A stretch of 64,000 nucleotides of DNA from Oceanibacterium hippocampi (GTDB taxonomy: Bacteria; Pseudomonadota; Alphaproteobacteria; Sneathiellales; Sneathiellaceae): the NCBI RefSeq assembly GCF_900172325.1, contig NZ_FWFR01000002.1, positions 682,001 to 746,000 of the forward strand. Direction: 5' to 3'. A program made the translations under genes and the position numbers. How positions within the stretch are numbered: the first letter of the stretch is position 1; each line of letters starts with the position of its first letter. The notes beneath the pieces were generated by a model, which worked only from the letters and a program-made list of their open reading frames with translations, did not search any database and had not been told where the DNA came from. Below are positions 1 through 7,952 of this stretch, in pieces.

Positions 1-1
1 C

Positions 2-253
2 GACGCCGCCTACAAGTGGATCAACTTCGTCCTGCAGCCGGAAATCGTGAAGCTGATGTCCGCCAGCACAGGCGCCATTGCCGCGATCAAGGGCGGCAAG
101 GACCTGATGCCGGAGGAAAAGAAGGCGGCTATCAATGCCGCGTTCACCGACGCCGACATCGCGAACCTGCAGTTCTTCGCTAACATTCCTCCGGGTGTTG
201 AGGACATGGAAGGCAAGGCGCTAGAGAAGATCAAGGCCGCGACCGGCGGTTGA
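2..253 (+). CDS. ABC transporter solute-binding protein, polyamine (PotD) type, C-terminal fragment
   Basis: Only the last 83 residues are present; the gene begins before the window. The frame opens with DAAYKWINFVLQPEI, the end-of-lobe segment typical of PotD/PotF-like periplasmic binding proteins, and ends at TGA 251-253. The protein would capture a polyamine or related cation in the periplasm and deliver it to the permeases encoded downstream. A strong hairpin follows at 275-308 and then the ATPase, so this is the first part of one importer operon. The substrate cannot be judged from the fragment. Confidence 0.85.
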   Translation, partial: DAAYKWINFVLQPEIVKLMSASTGAIAAIKGGKDLMPEEKKAAINAAFTDADIANLQFFANIPPGVEDMEGKALEKIKAATGG

Positions 254-274
254 TCTTCCGGCATCGAGAACGCG

Positions 275-308
275 GAATGCCGCCCCGGCCCCGGTCGGGG
301 CGGCATTC
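275..308 (+). terminator. Intercistronic stem-loop between binding protein and ATPase genes
   Basis: A perfect 13-bp inverted repeat: GAATGCCGCCCCG at 275-287 and its complement at 296-308, with an 8-nt loop. No T-run follows, so it is more likely an attenuator or a 3' mRNA stabiliser than a full terminator. Such hairpins after binding-protein genes commonly let the cell make more binding protein than membrane components (inference). Confidence 0.7.
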
Positions 309-349
309 TCGCCGTTTCGGGGATCCCTGCCCTATCGACGGACCAGCCC

Positions 350-1480
350 ATGACCTCCAAGCCTGACTTCGATCTCGAATGCAGCAATGTATCGAAGACC
401 TTCGGCCCGGTGCGCGCGGTCGATGACGTCTCGTTCGAAATCCCGAGCGGCTCCTTCTTCTCGATCCTCGGCCCTTCGGGCTGCGGGAAGACGACGCTGA
501 TGCGGATGATCGCCGGATTCGAGAACCCGACCGCCGGCGACATCCGGATCAAGGGCATGTCCGTGCTCGGCACGCCGCCCAACCGGCGGAACGTGAAGAT
601 GGTGTTCCAGCACCTCGCGCTGTTCCCGATGATGAACGTCTACGAGAATATCGCCTACGGCCTGCGCTGCGCCGGCGCCGGAAAGGCCGAGATCGCGACC
701 AAGGTGAAGGACGTGCTGGAACGGATCGCCCTTCCCGACGTCGGCGAACGCGAGATCCACCAGCTTTCCGGCGGCCAGAAGCAGCGCATCGCGATTGCCC
801 GCTGCATGGTACTCGATCCCGATGTGCTGCTGCTCGACGAACCGCTCGGCGCGCTCGACCTGAAGCTGCGCGAGGCCATGAAGATCGAGCTGAAACTGCT
901 GCAGCACCAGTTCAACACGACCTTCGTCTACATCACCCATGACCAGTCCGAAGCGCTCGTCATGTCCGACCATGTCGCGGTGATGAACTCGGGCCGCTTC
1001 GAACAGATCGGCACGCCCCAACAGCTCTATCACAAGCCGGCAAGCGCCTTCGTGGCCGGGTTCGTCGGCGATGCCAACCGCTGGAACGGCCGGGTCGCCG
1101 AGGCCCGCGACGGCCGCGCCCGGGTCGAGACGAGCGCCGGCCTGACCCTCACCTGCACGCCCGGGTCCGGCCAGACCTTTCGTCCCGGCGATGCGGTCGA
1201 GATCTTCGTCCGCCCGGAATTCATCCGCACCAGCGCCCGCAACGGGCAGGACGCGGCGAACGACGGGGCGGGTGACGACGGTCTCGAGGGGATCGTCGAC
1301 AGCCTGCTGTTCAACGGCGCCAACAGCCGCGCCCTCGTCCGGCCACCGCAGGGAGAACCGATCGAGGCCGACATCACGCTGACCGGCGGACCGGAGGACA
1401 TCCGTCCCGGCGAGACGGTCCGCCTGTCTTGGTCGCCCGACCAGGCACTCTGCTTCGCGGTCGGCACGGCCCCGCGATGA
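350..1480 (+). CDS. ABC transporter ATP-binding protein, PotA type
   Basis: A 376-residue ATPase of a polyamine-type importer. Walker A GPSGCGKTT lies at about residues 41-49, the Q-loop region reads VFQHLALFP, the signature is LSGGQKQR, and Walker B is VLLLDEP followed by a THDQSEA switch. The C-terminal third (from about residue 235) is a TOBE-type beta domain, which binds regulators or substrate in this family. It ends in an ATGA overlap with the first permease, which indicates translational coupling. The ATG start follows a 96-nt gap containing the hairpin at 275-308. Confidence 0.93.
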   Translation: MTSKPDFDLECSNVSKTFGPVRAVDDVSFEIPSGSFFSILGPSGCGKTTLMRMIAGFENPTAGDIRIKGMSVLGTPPNRRNVKMVFQHLALFPMMNVYENIAYGLRCAGAGKAEIATKVKDVLERIALPDVGEREIHQLSGGQKQRIAIARCMVLDPDVLLLDEPLGALDLKLREAMKIELKLLQHQFNTTFVYITHDQSEALVMSDHVAVMNSGRFEQIGTPQQLYHKPASAFVAGFVGDANRWNGRVAEARDGRARVETSAGLTLTCTPGSGQTFRPGDAVEIFVRPEFIRTSARNGQDAANDGAGDDGLEGIVDSLLFNGANSRALVRPPQGEPIEADITLTGGPEDIRPGETVRLSWSPDQALCFAVGTAPR

Positions 1481-2346
1481 ACCAGGCGGATTTCAAGCGG
1501 CTCTCGCTGATCCTGCTGTTCATGCCGTTCGCGCTCTGGATCCTGCTGCTCATCATCCTGCCCCATATCGGCATGGGCGTCCTGGCGCTGCGCGAGAAGG
1601 TCGGGCCGCGGGTCTATGAATTCGGCTTCGGCAACTTCATCGACTTCGCCATGGAGCCGATCTACTGGAACATCCTGTTCCGCACCGGCTCGATGTCGCT
1701 GCTGGTCACCGCGCTGGCGCTGATCGCCGGCTTCCCGATCGCCTATTACATCGCCAAGATCGCCGGCCGCCGCTCGCGCGGGGCGCTGTTCCTGGTTTGC
1801 CTGATCCCGCTCTGGGTCAGCGACTTGATCCGCGCCTTTGGCTGGATCCTGCTGCTCCGCGAGACCGGGGTGGTGTCGAGCACGCTGCTGTGGCTGGGCC
1901 TCGTCGATGCCCCGGTCGAGATGCTCTACAACGACATCACGGTGGTGATCGGCCTGGTCTACACGGTGATCCTGTTCATGATCGTGCCGTTGGTCTCGAC
2001 GCTGGACGGCATGGACAACGCGATGATCGAGGCGGGCTACAACCTCGGCGGCAATGGCTGGACGGTGCTCCGGCGGATCATCGTTCCCTATGCCATGCCG
2101 GGCATCATTTCCGGCTGCATCATCGTCTTCATGCTGACCGCCGGCAGCTACCTGACGCCGATCCTGCTCGGCGGCAAGAATTCGAGCTGGTTCACCGAGA
2201 CGATCTACGAGCAGTTCATCACCCGCTACAACTGGGAATCCGGAGCCGCGTTCGGCTTCCTGCTGCTCGCTTTCACCTCGTTCGTCGTCTGGCTCGGCCT
2301 GAAGCTCTCAGGCCAGACGCTGGCCGGCACGGTCGCGCGGAACTGA
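1477..2346 (+). CDS. ABC transporter permease, PotB type
   Basis: A 289-residue inner-membrane permease. The start is the ATG at 1477, which overlaps the ATPase stop (ATGA); a longer frame upstream would lie inside the ATPase gene. It has a long N-terminal hydrophobic segment (LILLFMPFALWILLLIILP), about six membrane spans and an EAA-type loop near residues 185-200 (EAGYNLGGNG), where the ATPase docks. It forms a heterodimer with the product of 2360-3220. Confidence 0.92.
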   Translation: MNQADFKRLSLILLFMPFALWILLLIILPHIGMGVLALREKVGPRVYEFGFGNFIDFAMEPIYWNILFRTGSMSLLVTALALIAGFPIAYYIAKIAGRRSRGALFLVCLIPLWVSDLIRAFGWILLLRETGVVSSTLLWLGLVDAPVEMLYNDITVVIGLVYTVILFMIVPLVSTLDGMDNAMIEAGYNLGGNGWTVLRRIIVPYAMPGIISGCIIVFMLTAGSYLTPILLGGKNSSWFTETIYEQFITRYNWESGAAFGFLLLAFTSFVVWLGLKLSGQTLAGTVARN

Positions 2347-2359
2347 GGGGGGCGGCCGG

Positions 2360-3220
2360 ATGCTCGATCAGGAAAAGAACTGGGGGATGCTGCTCGGCTA
2401 CCGCCTTTACGTGCTCGCCTTCTTCATCTTCCTCGCGGCGCCGCTGGTCGCGGCCGGCACCTTCGCGTTCAACGACTCGCTGTTCCCGGCCCTCCCCTGG
2501 CAAGGCTTCACCTTCGACTGGTTCTTCAACGACACCGAACCGAAGCTCGGCATGTTCCACGACCGCCGCCTGCTGCGCGGCCTCTATTATTCCTTCATCA
2601 TCGCGACCGCGGTGTCCGGGCTGTCGGTCTTCGTCGGCACCTGCAACGCCTTCCTGTTCACGCGGCGCGAGTTCCCGGCGAAGAATTTCTTCTACATCAT
2701 GATGATCGTCCCGCTCGTTATTCCGGGCGTCATTCTCGGCATCTCGATCCTGGTCTTCGTCAGCTCGATCGCCAACGGGATCGAGGAAAGCTACGGGATC
2801 GAGCTGGAATTCATGCGGCCGGGCATCCTGCTCGTCGTGCTCGGCCAGTTCTCCTTCATCACCACCATCACGACGCTGGTGATCATCGCCCGGCTGAAGA
2901 AGTTCGACGGGGCGATGGAAGAGGCCGCGCTCAACCTCGGGGCGAGCCGGGCGCGCGTGCTGATGACGATCACCCTGCCCTTCCTGCGCCCGGCGATGAT
3001 CGCGGCCGGGATCGTGGCCTTCCTGGTCTCGTTCGAGAACTTCAATACGACGCTGTTCCTGGTCGGATCGGAATCGCCGCTCACCATCACGATGTTCGAC
3101 CGCATGGCCAAGGTCGGCTCGACACCGGTGCTGAACGCGGTCTCCTTCTTCCTGATCGTCGGCTCCGGCCTGCTCGCACTCATATCCATCCTGATCCAGC
3201 GGGACCGGTCGAGCGAATAG
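2360..3220 (+). CDS. ABC transporter permease, PotC type
   Basis: A 286-residue second permease of the same importer, starting 13 nt after PotB. It has the N-terminal membrane anchor, several later spans and the EAA loop EEAALNLGASRARV, where the ATPase contacts the permease. Its coupled position after PotA and PotB completes the import complex. The FNDSLFPALPWQGFTFDWF stretch near the N terminus is typical of PotC-like proteins. Confidence 0.92.
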   Translation: MLDQEKNWGMLLGYRLYVLAFFIFLAAPLVAAGTFAFNDSLFPALPWQGFTFDWFFNDTEPKLGMFHDRRLLRGLYYSFIIATAVSGLSVFVGTCNAFLFTRREFPAKNFFYIMMIVPLVIPGVILGISILVFVSSIANGIEESYGIELEFMRPGILLVVLGQFSFITTITTLVIIARLKKFDGAMEEAALNLGASRARVLMTITLPFLRPAMIAAGIVAFLVSFENFNTTLFLVGSESPLTITMFDRMAKVGSTPVLNAVSFFLIVGSGLLALISILIQRDRSSE

Positions 3221-3227
3221 GCCGCAG

Positions 3228-4844
3228 ATGGCACGATACGACTACATCATCGTCGGCGCCGGCTCGGCGGGATCGGTACTGGCCGCCCGGCTGACCGAGA
3301 GCGGCCGCAACAAGGTGCTGCTGCTGGAGGCCGGTCCCGACGATCGTCGCTTCTGGATCCAGGTCCCGGTCGGCTACGGCAAGTCGTTCTACGACCCCCG
3401 CGTCAACTGGATGTACATGACAGAGCCGGTGCCGGAACTCGCCGGCCGGGCGAGCTACTGGCCACGCGGCAAGGTGCTCGGCGGGTCCAGCTCGATCAAT
3501 GCCATGGTCTATATCCGCGGCCAGGCCGAGGATTTCGAGGACTGGAAGGCGGCCGGGAACCGGGGCTGGGGATGGGACGACGTGCTGCCGCTCTACAAGC
3601 GCATGGAAAGCCACGCCTGGGGCGAGAGCGACTATCACGGCGGCGCCGGCCCGCTCCACATCAAGGCGCCGACGACCGAACTGCACCCGATCTGCGAGCA
3701 CTTCCTCGCCGCCTGCGAGGAAGCCGGCCTCAGCCGCAATCCGGACTTCAACGGCGCCAGCCAGGAAGGCGTCGGCACCTTTCACATCACCGTCAAGGAC
3801 GGCATGCGGATGTCGGCCTCGCGCGCCTATCTCTGGCCGGCGCGGCGTCGGGCGAACCTGCATATCGTGACCGGGGCCGAGGCGACGCGGATCCTGTTCG
3901 ACGGACGCCGGGCAAGCGGCATCGAATATGTCCGGCGGGGGCGGACCGAGCACGCCCGGGCAGGCGCCGAGATCATTCTCGCCGCCGGTGCGGTGAACAC
4001 GCCGAAGCTGCTGCTGCTGTCCGGCGTCGGCCCGGCGGACGAACTGCGTTCGCTCGGGATCGAACCGCTGCTCGACAGCCCGGCGGTCGGCCGCCATCTG
4101 CAGGACCATTTCGACGTCGGCCTGATCTACCGTTCGACCGTGCCGACGCTCAACAACCAGCTCCATCCCTGGTGGGGCAAATACTGGGCCGGATCGCGCT
4201 ACCTGCTGACCCGGGGCGGCCCGCTGGCGCTCAGCCTGAACCAGGCGGGCGGCTTCATCCGCAGCCGGCCCGGTCTGGCCCGGCCCAACGTCCAGGTCTA
4301 TTTCTCGCCGCTCAGCTATCTCAAGGCGCCGCCGGGGACGCGGCCGCTGATGAACCCGGATCCCTACCCGGCCTTCAATATCAGCGTCTCGGCCTGCCGG
4401 CCGACGAGCCGGGGGCTGCTTCGGCTCCGCTCGGCCGACCCCGCAGAGAGCCCGGAGATCCGCCCGGGCTACCTGGCCACCGAGCATGACCGGCAGGAGG
4501 TTCTGGAGGGCCTCCGATTCCTGCGCCGGCTGGCGGCGACACCGACGATGCAACGGCTGATAGCGGAGGAGATCGAACCCCGCCCGCACGGCGACGACGA
4601 CGAGGCCCTGCTCGCCCATGCGCGCGCCCACGGCGTCACCGTGTTTCACCCGGCGGGCAGTTGCCGGATGGGCCCCGACCCGGCGGATTCGGTGGTCGAT
4701 CCGACGTTGCGGGTGCATGGACTGGACGGCATCCGCGTCGCCGATGCCTCTATCTTCCCGACCCTGCCGTCCGGCAACACCAACGCGCCGGCGATCATGA
4801 CCGGCGAGAAGGCCAGCCAGCTCATCCTCGGGAACGCCGCCTAG
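3228..4844 (+). CDS. GMC-family FAD oxidoreductase (choline dehydrogenase-like)
   Basis: A 538-residue flavoprotein of the glucose-methanol-choline family, which oxidises alcohols to aldehydes. The N-terminal FAD motif is YIIVGAGSAGSVLAARL, the GMC signature PRGKVLGGSSSINAMVYIRG is present, and the C-terminal catalytic region reads FHPAGSCRMG with the closing LPSGNTNAPAIM segment. It starts 7 nt after the PotC-like permease, so it probably acts on the imported compound (inference). Its TAG stop at 4842-4844 shares the palindrome CTAG with the stop of the convergent biotin carboxylase gene. BetA and other alcohol dehydrogenases share these motifs, so the substrate is open. Confidence 0.9.
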   Translation: MARYDYIIVGAGSAGSVLAARLTESGRNKVLLLEAGPDDRRFWIQVPVGYGKSFYDPRVNWMYMTEPVPELAGRASYWPRGKVLGGSSSINAMVYIRGQAEDFEDWKAAGNRGWGWDDVLPLYKRMESHAWGESDYHGGAGPLHIKAPTTELHPICEHFLAACEEAGLSRNPDFNGASQEGVGTFHITVKDGMRMSASRAYLWPARRRANLHIVTGAEATRILFDGRRASGIEYVRRGRTEHARAGAEIILAAGAVNTPKLLLLSGVGPADELRSLGIEPLLDSPAVGRHLQDHFDVGLIYRSTVPTLNNQLHPWWGKYWAGSRYLLTRGGPLALSLNQAGGFIRSRPGLARPNVQVYFSPLSYLKAPPGTRPLMNPDPYPAFNISVSACRPTSRGLLRLRSADPAESPEIRPGYLATEHDRQEVLEGLRFLRRLAATPTMQRLIAEEIEPRPHGDDDEALLAHARAHGVTVFHPAGSCRMGPDPADSVVDPTLRVHGLDGIRVADASIFPTLPSGNTNAPAIMTGEKASQLILGNAA

Positions 4845-6214
4845 GCGTCCACGCGCGCCCGGACGAGTTCGCCCAAGTTGGTCTCCACGAAATTCGTGCA
4901 GACCGCGCCGGCCCGATAGTCCGCGTGGCCGAGGATATTCAGGAGAAAGCCGAGGTTGCTCGACAGCCCCTCGATCCGCGTCGCCCGCAAGGCGGCCTCG
5001 AGTTTCGCGATCGCGGCCGCACGGTCGGCGCCGTAGGCGATCACCTTGGCGATCATCGGATCGTAATAGGGGCTGACCGCGTCGCCCTGGCGGACGCCGC
5101 TGTCGACCCGCACGCCGGCCATCTCCGTCGGCAGGACCAGCGTCTCAAGCGTCCCCGGCTGGGGCAGGAAGCCCTTCTCCGGCCGCTCGGCGTAGAGCCG
5201 CGCCTCGATGGCGACGCCGTTCGGCGCCTGCGACTCCAGCAGCGCGTCGGAGGTCTCACCGAATGCCAGGGCGAGCTGGCGGGCGACCAGATCGATACCG
5301 AGGATCATCTCGGTCACGCCATGTTCGACCTGGATCCGGGTATTCATCTCCAGGAAATAGAAATCGCCGCTGTCATCGTCGACGATGAACTCGACCGTGC
5401 CGGCGCCACGATAGTTCTCCGCCCGGGCCAATGCCGCCGCGGCCTCGCACATGGCCACGCGCCGCGCCTCGGACAAGCCGGCGGCGGGCGCCTCCTCGAT
5501 CACCTTCTGGAAACGCCGCTGCACCGAGCAGTCCCGTTCCCAGAAAGCCTGCGCCCGGCCGTCGCCGGTGCCGAAGACCTGGACCTCGACATGCCGGGCC
5601 CGGCGAATGAACCGTTCGAGATAGACCTTGCCGTCGCCGAACAGCCGCTCCGCCTGCCCGTGCGTGGCGTTCACGGCGGCCGCGAGCTTGGCGGGATCGT
5701 CGACCCGCCGCATGCCGATGCCGCCGCCGCCATTCGCCGCCTTCACGAGAAGCGGAAAGCCGATCCCGGCCGCGGCGCCGAGCAGCGCGTCCATGTCGCC
5801 GCCGTCGAACGGCTCGCTGGCCGGCAGCACGGCAACGCCGGCCGCATGCGCGATCCAGCGCGCCCGTTCCTTGTCGCCCATCTTGCGGATGGTCTCCGGC
5901 GCCGGGCCGATCCAGACCAGGCCGGCCGCCTCGACCGCTTCGGCGAAGGCCGCGTTCTCCGACAGGAATCCATAGCCCGGATGGATCGCGCTGGCCCCTG
6001 TCCGCGCCGCTGCGTTCAGGATCGCATCGACATCGAGATAGCTTTTCGCCGCCGGCGCCTCGCCAACCAGGACGGCCTCGTCCGCCGACGCGACATGCAG
6101 GGCCGAGGCGTCGGCTTCGGAATAGACCGCCACCGTCGCGATGCCCGCCTCCCGGCAGCTTCGCATGATGCGGCAGGCGATCTCGCCACGATTGGCGACC
6201 AGGACTTTCTTCAT
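4841..6214 (-). CDS. Biotin carboxylase subunit (AccC-like), no linked carboxyltransferase
   Basis: A 457-residue ATP-grasp enzyme of the biotin carboxylase family, which uses ATP and bicarbonate to carboxylate biotin on a carrier protein. It starts at MKKVLVANRGEIACRI (ATG at 6214). The glycine-rich ATP loop NGGGGIGM and the catalytic segment FLEMNTRIQVEHGVTE are visible; the usual proline after EH is Gly. Its length matches a single AccC subunit, with no biotinyl domain, and no carrier or carboxyltransferase gene lies in the window. It is last in the operon behind MaoC and the acyl-CoA dehydrogenase-like gene. The carboxylase it serves must be encoded elsewhere, or the protein has another role. 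Confidence 0.9.
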   Translation of the reverse strand: MKKVLVANRGEIACRIMRSCREAGIATVAVYSEADASALHVASADEAVLVGEAPAAKSYLDVDAILNAAARTGASAIHPGYGFLSENAAFAEAVEAAGLVWIGPAPETIRKMGDKERARWIAHAAGVAVLPASEPFDGGDMDALLGAAAGIGFPLLVKAANGGGGIGMRRVDDPAKLAAAVNATHGQAERLFGDGKVYLERFIRRARHVEVQVFGTGDGRAQAFWERDCSVQRRFQKVIEEAPAAGLSEARRVAMCEAAAALARAENYRGAGTVEFIVDDDSGDFYFLEMNTRIQVEHGVTEMILGIDLVARQLALAFGETSDALLESQAPNGVAIEARLYAERPEKGFLPQPGTLETLVLPTEMAGVRVDSGVRQGDAVSPYYDPMIAKVIAYGADRAAAIAKLEAALRATRIEGLSSNLGFLLNILGHADYRAGAVCTNFVETNLGELVRARVDA

Positions 6215-6281
6215 GACGAATCTCCGTTCAGGCCGGCAAAACATTGATCTTGCGGCCGTTCGTGAGGTCAGATGACGGATA

Positions 6282-6719
6282 TCAGGCGGCCGGCAGTCGG
6301 ACGGTGGCCGCCCCCCGGATGACAAGCCTGTCGACGACATAGCCGTCGAGTTCCAGCCGGCAGTCCCCGTTGACGGGGGATCCGTTCTTCTCGGTGATGT
6401 TGCCCTTGAACACGACCACATCCCCTGGCCTGACCGGGGACAGGAAGCGACTGCGTATGTCCCTGACCAGGGCGCCCGGCCCGGCCCATTCGGTCACCGC
6501 CTGGGCCAGCATGCCCATCGTCAGCATGCCGTGGGCGATCACGCCGCCCAGGCCGGCCTCGATCGAGAAATGGTGATCATAATGAATGCGGTTGAAGTCG
6601 CCCGATGCGCCCGCATACATCGCGAGCTGCATCGTCGTCACCGGCGGCTTGGAGAACTCGAAACGATCGCCGACATTGACCGCCTCGAAACTGCGCCTTT
6701 CGGTTTGCCCGGATGTCAT
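6282..6719 (-). CDS. MaoC-like dehydratase ((R)-specific enoyl-CoA hydratase type)
   Basis: A 145-residue single hot-dog domain. The hydratase motif GDFNRIHYD supplies the expected Asp (residue 41) and His (residue 46), followed by VIAHGMLTMGM, the usual helix over the CoA pocket. It would hydrate an enoyl-CoA, giving the (R)-3-hydroxy ester. It sits 14 nt after the acyl-CoA-dehydrogenase-like gene and 67 nt before the biotin carboxylase gene, in one minus-strand operon. A second, MaoC_N-type protein is at 21200-21661. Confidence 0.88.
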   Translation of the reverse strand: MTSGQTERRSFEAVNVGDRFEFSKPPVTTMQLAMYAGASGDFNRIHYDHHFSIEAGLGGVIAHGMLTMGMLAQAVTEWAGPGALVRDIRSRFLSPVRPGDVVVFKGNITEKNGSPVNGDCRLELDGYVVDRLVIRGAATVRLPAA

Positions 6720-6733
6720 CGCGCAGGCCCTCC

Positions 6734-7897
6734 CTATCGCTGCAAGGTTGAATCGAAGCCCTCGCCGAACGCCGCCTGGCCGAGGATCTGCGCCGAGCGG
6801 TCGTGACCGGCGTGCAGCACGTGGGTTTCCAGATCCCGGATGTAGCGGCTGAGCGGGAACTCGTCGAACATCGCCGTCGAGCCGGCCGCGTGAATGATCT
6901 TGTGGGAATTCTCGAAGGCGACTTGGGCGGCCATCGATTTCGCGGCGATCGACAGCAACTCCGCCTCGACGACGCTCTTGGTCTTCCAGGCCCGGATCGC
7001 ATCGTGGAACAGCGCTTCCGCGGCCTTGAGCGCGATGCTCATTTCACCGGTCCGAAGCTGGATGATGCCGTCGCTGCCCTTGCCCCTGCCGCCGACATAA
7101 TCGATGTACCAGTCGAACATGCCTTCCGCGGTGCCGAGATAGTTCGCCGCGAACCCCAGGTGGAACTTGCCCTGCAACCGGCTCCGCGGGAACGCGCCCG
7201 GCCCGCCGAACACATCCTTCTGTTCGATGAACACGTCGTCGAGGGTGATGATCGGGCTCGATGCCGTCCGCATACCGGCCGGCCGATACCAGTCCAGATC
7301 GATGCTCACGCCCTTCATGTCGGGCCTGACGAGAATCATCTGGTGGTTGTCCAGGTAGTCCTCGACCCCGGCGATCGCGGCGAAGATGATCGCGAACGCC
7401 ATCGTCGGGCCGTTCGTGGCGTAATTCTTCTCGCCGCGAACGATGAACCCGCCATCGGTCGGCGTCGCCGTCGTGTTCATCTTGTACATGTGCCGGCGCT
7501 TGGCCTCGGAACCGACGAAGGAGCTCAGGAAGGGCTTCTCCATCATCGGTTCCAGGTACCGCTTGCGCTGGTCGTCGGTCGCCATCAGGTCCATCGCCCA
7601 GACGACGTGGTTCTGGACCTGGCAGCAATGCGCCGTGCCGCTGCAGCCGCGGGCAATGACGCGAATCGCCTGCAGGTAGGTCGCGGGATCGTCGGTATCG
7701 AGATTGGAGCCCTTGCCGCCCCGCTCCTTCGAGAGCGTGGTCGTCAGCCAGCCGCCTTCGAACAGCTGCTGGATATTCTCGTCCGGCATGTCCGCATTCT
7801 CGTCGTACTTGCGGCCGCGCGGACGGAACTCCTCGACGGACATCCGATGAAGTTCCTGGATCGGCGCACTGTTCAGCGCCTCGACCGGGTCGATCAT
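6734..7897 (-). CDS. Acyl-CoA dehydrogenase-fold flavoprotein, probably group D flavin monooxygenase (DszC/HsaA-like)
   Basis: A 387-residue protein with the acyl-CoA dehydrogenase fold. Its C-terminal region reads HAAGSTAMFDEFPLSRYIRD followed by HVLHAGHDRS. A true dehydrogenase would have a TIYEGT-type segment with the catalytic Glu here. The His/Arg-rich version is typical of group D two-component monooxygenases such as DszC and HsaA, which hydroxylate using reduced flavin from a reductase; a candidate reductase is encoded at 23022-23537. It is first in the minus-strand operon ending at 4841, and a perfect palindrome (7915-7926) lies just upstream. The fold assignment is firm; the monooxygenase role is inferred. 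Confidence 0.8.
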   Translation of the reverse strand: MIDPVEALNSAPIQELHRMSVEEFRPRGRKYDENADMPDENIQQLFEGGWLTTTLSKERGGKGSNLDTDDPATYLQAIRVIARGCSGTAHCCQVQNHVVWAMDLMATDDQRKRYLEPMMEKPFLSSFVGSEAKRRHMYKMNTTATPTDGGFIVRGEKNYATNGPTMAFAIIFAAIAGVEDYLDNHQMILVRPDMKGVSIDLDWYRPAGMRTASSPIITLDDVFIEQKDVFGGPGAFPRSRLQGKFHLGFAANYLGTAEGMFDWYIDYVGGRGKGSDGIIQLRTGEMSIALKAAEALFHDAIRAWKTKSVVEAELLSIAAKSMAAQVAFENSHKIIHAAGSTAMFDEFPLSRYIRDLETHVLHAGHDRSAQILGQAAFGEGFDSTLQR

Positions 7898-7914
7898 TGT
7901 CTTCTCCCTGGATA

Positions 7915-7926
7915 CTGCAATTGCAG
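7915..7926. promoter_or_regulatory. Palindromic operator candidate CTGCAATTGCAG
   Basis: A perfect 12-bp palindrome 17 nt upstream of the start codon of the 6734-7897 gene. Its TGCAATTGC core recurs at 28235-28251 upstream of the PrpD-like gene, and related ATTG/CAAT repeats precede other operons of the cluster. It is a candidate binding site for the MocR-type regulator at 16809-18224 (inference). Confidence 0.5.
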
Positions 7927-7952
7927 ACGATGTTTCTCTGAAGGCCGCCGAA

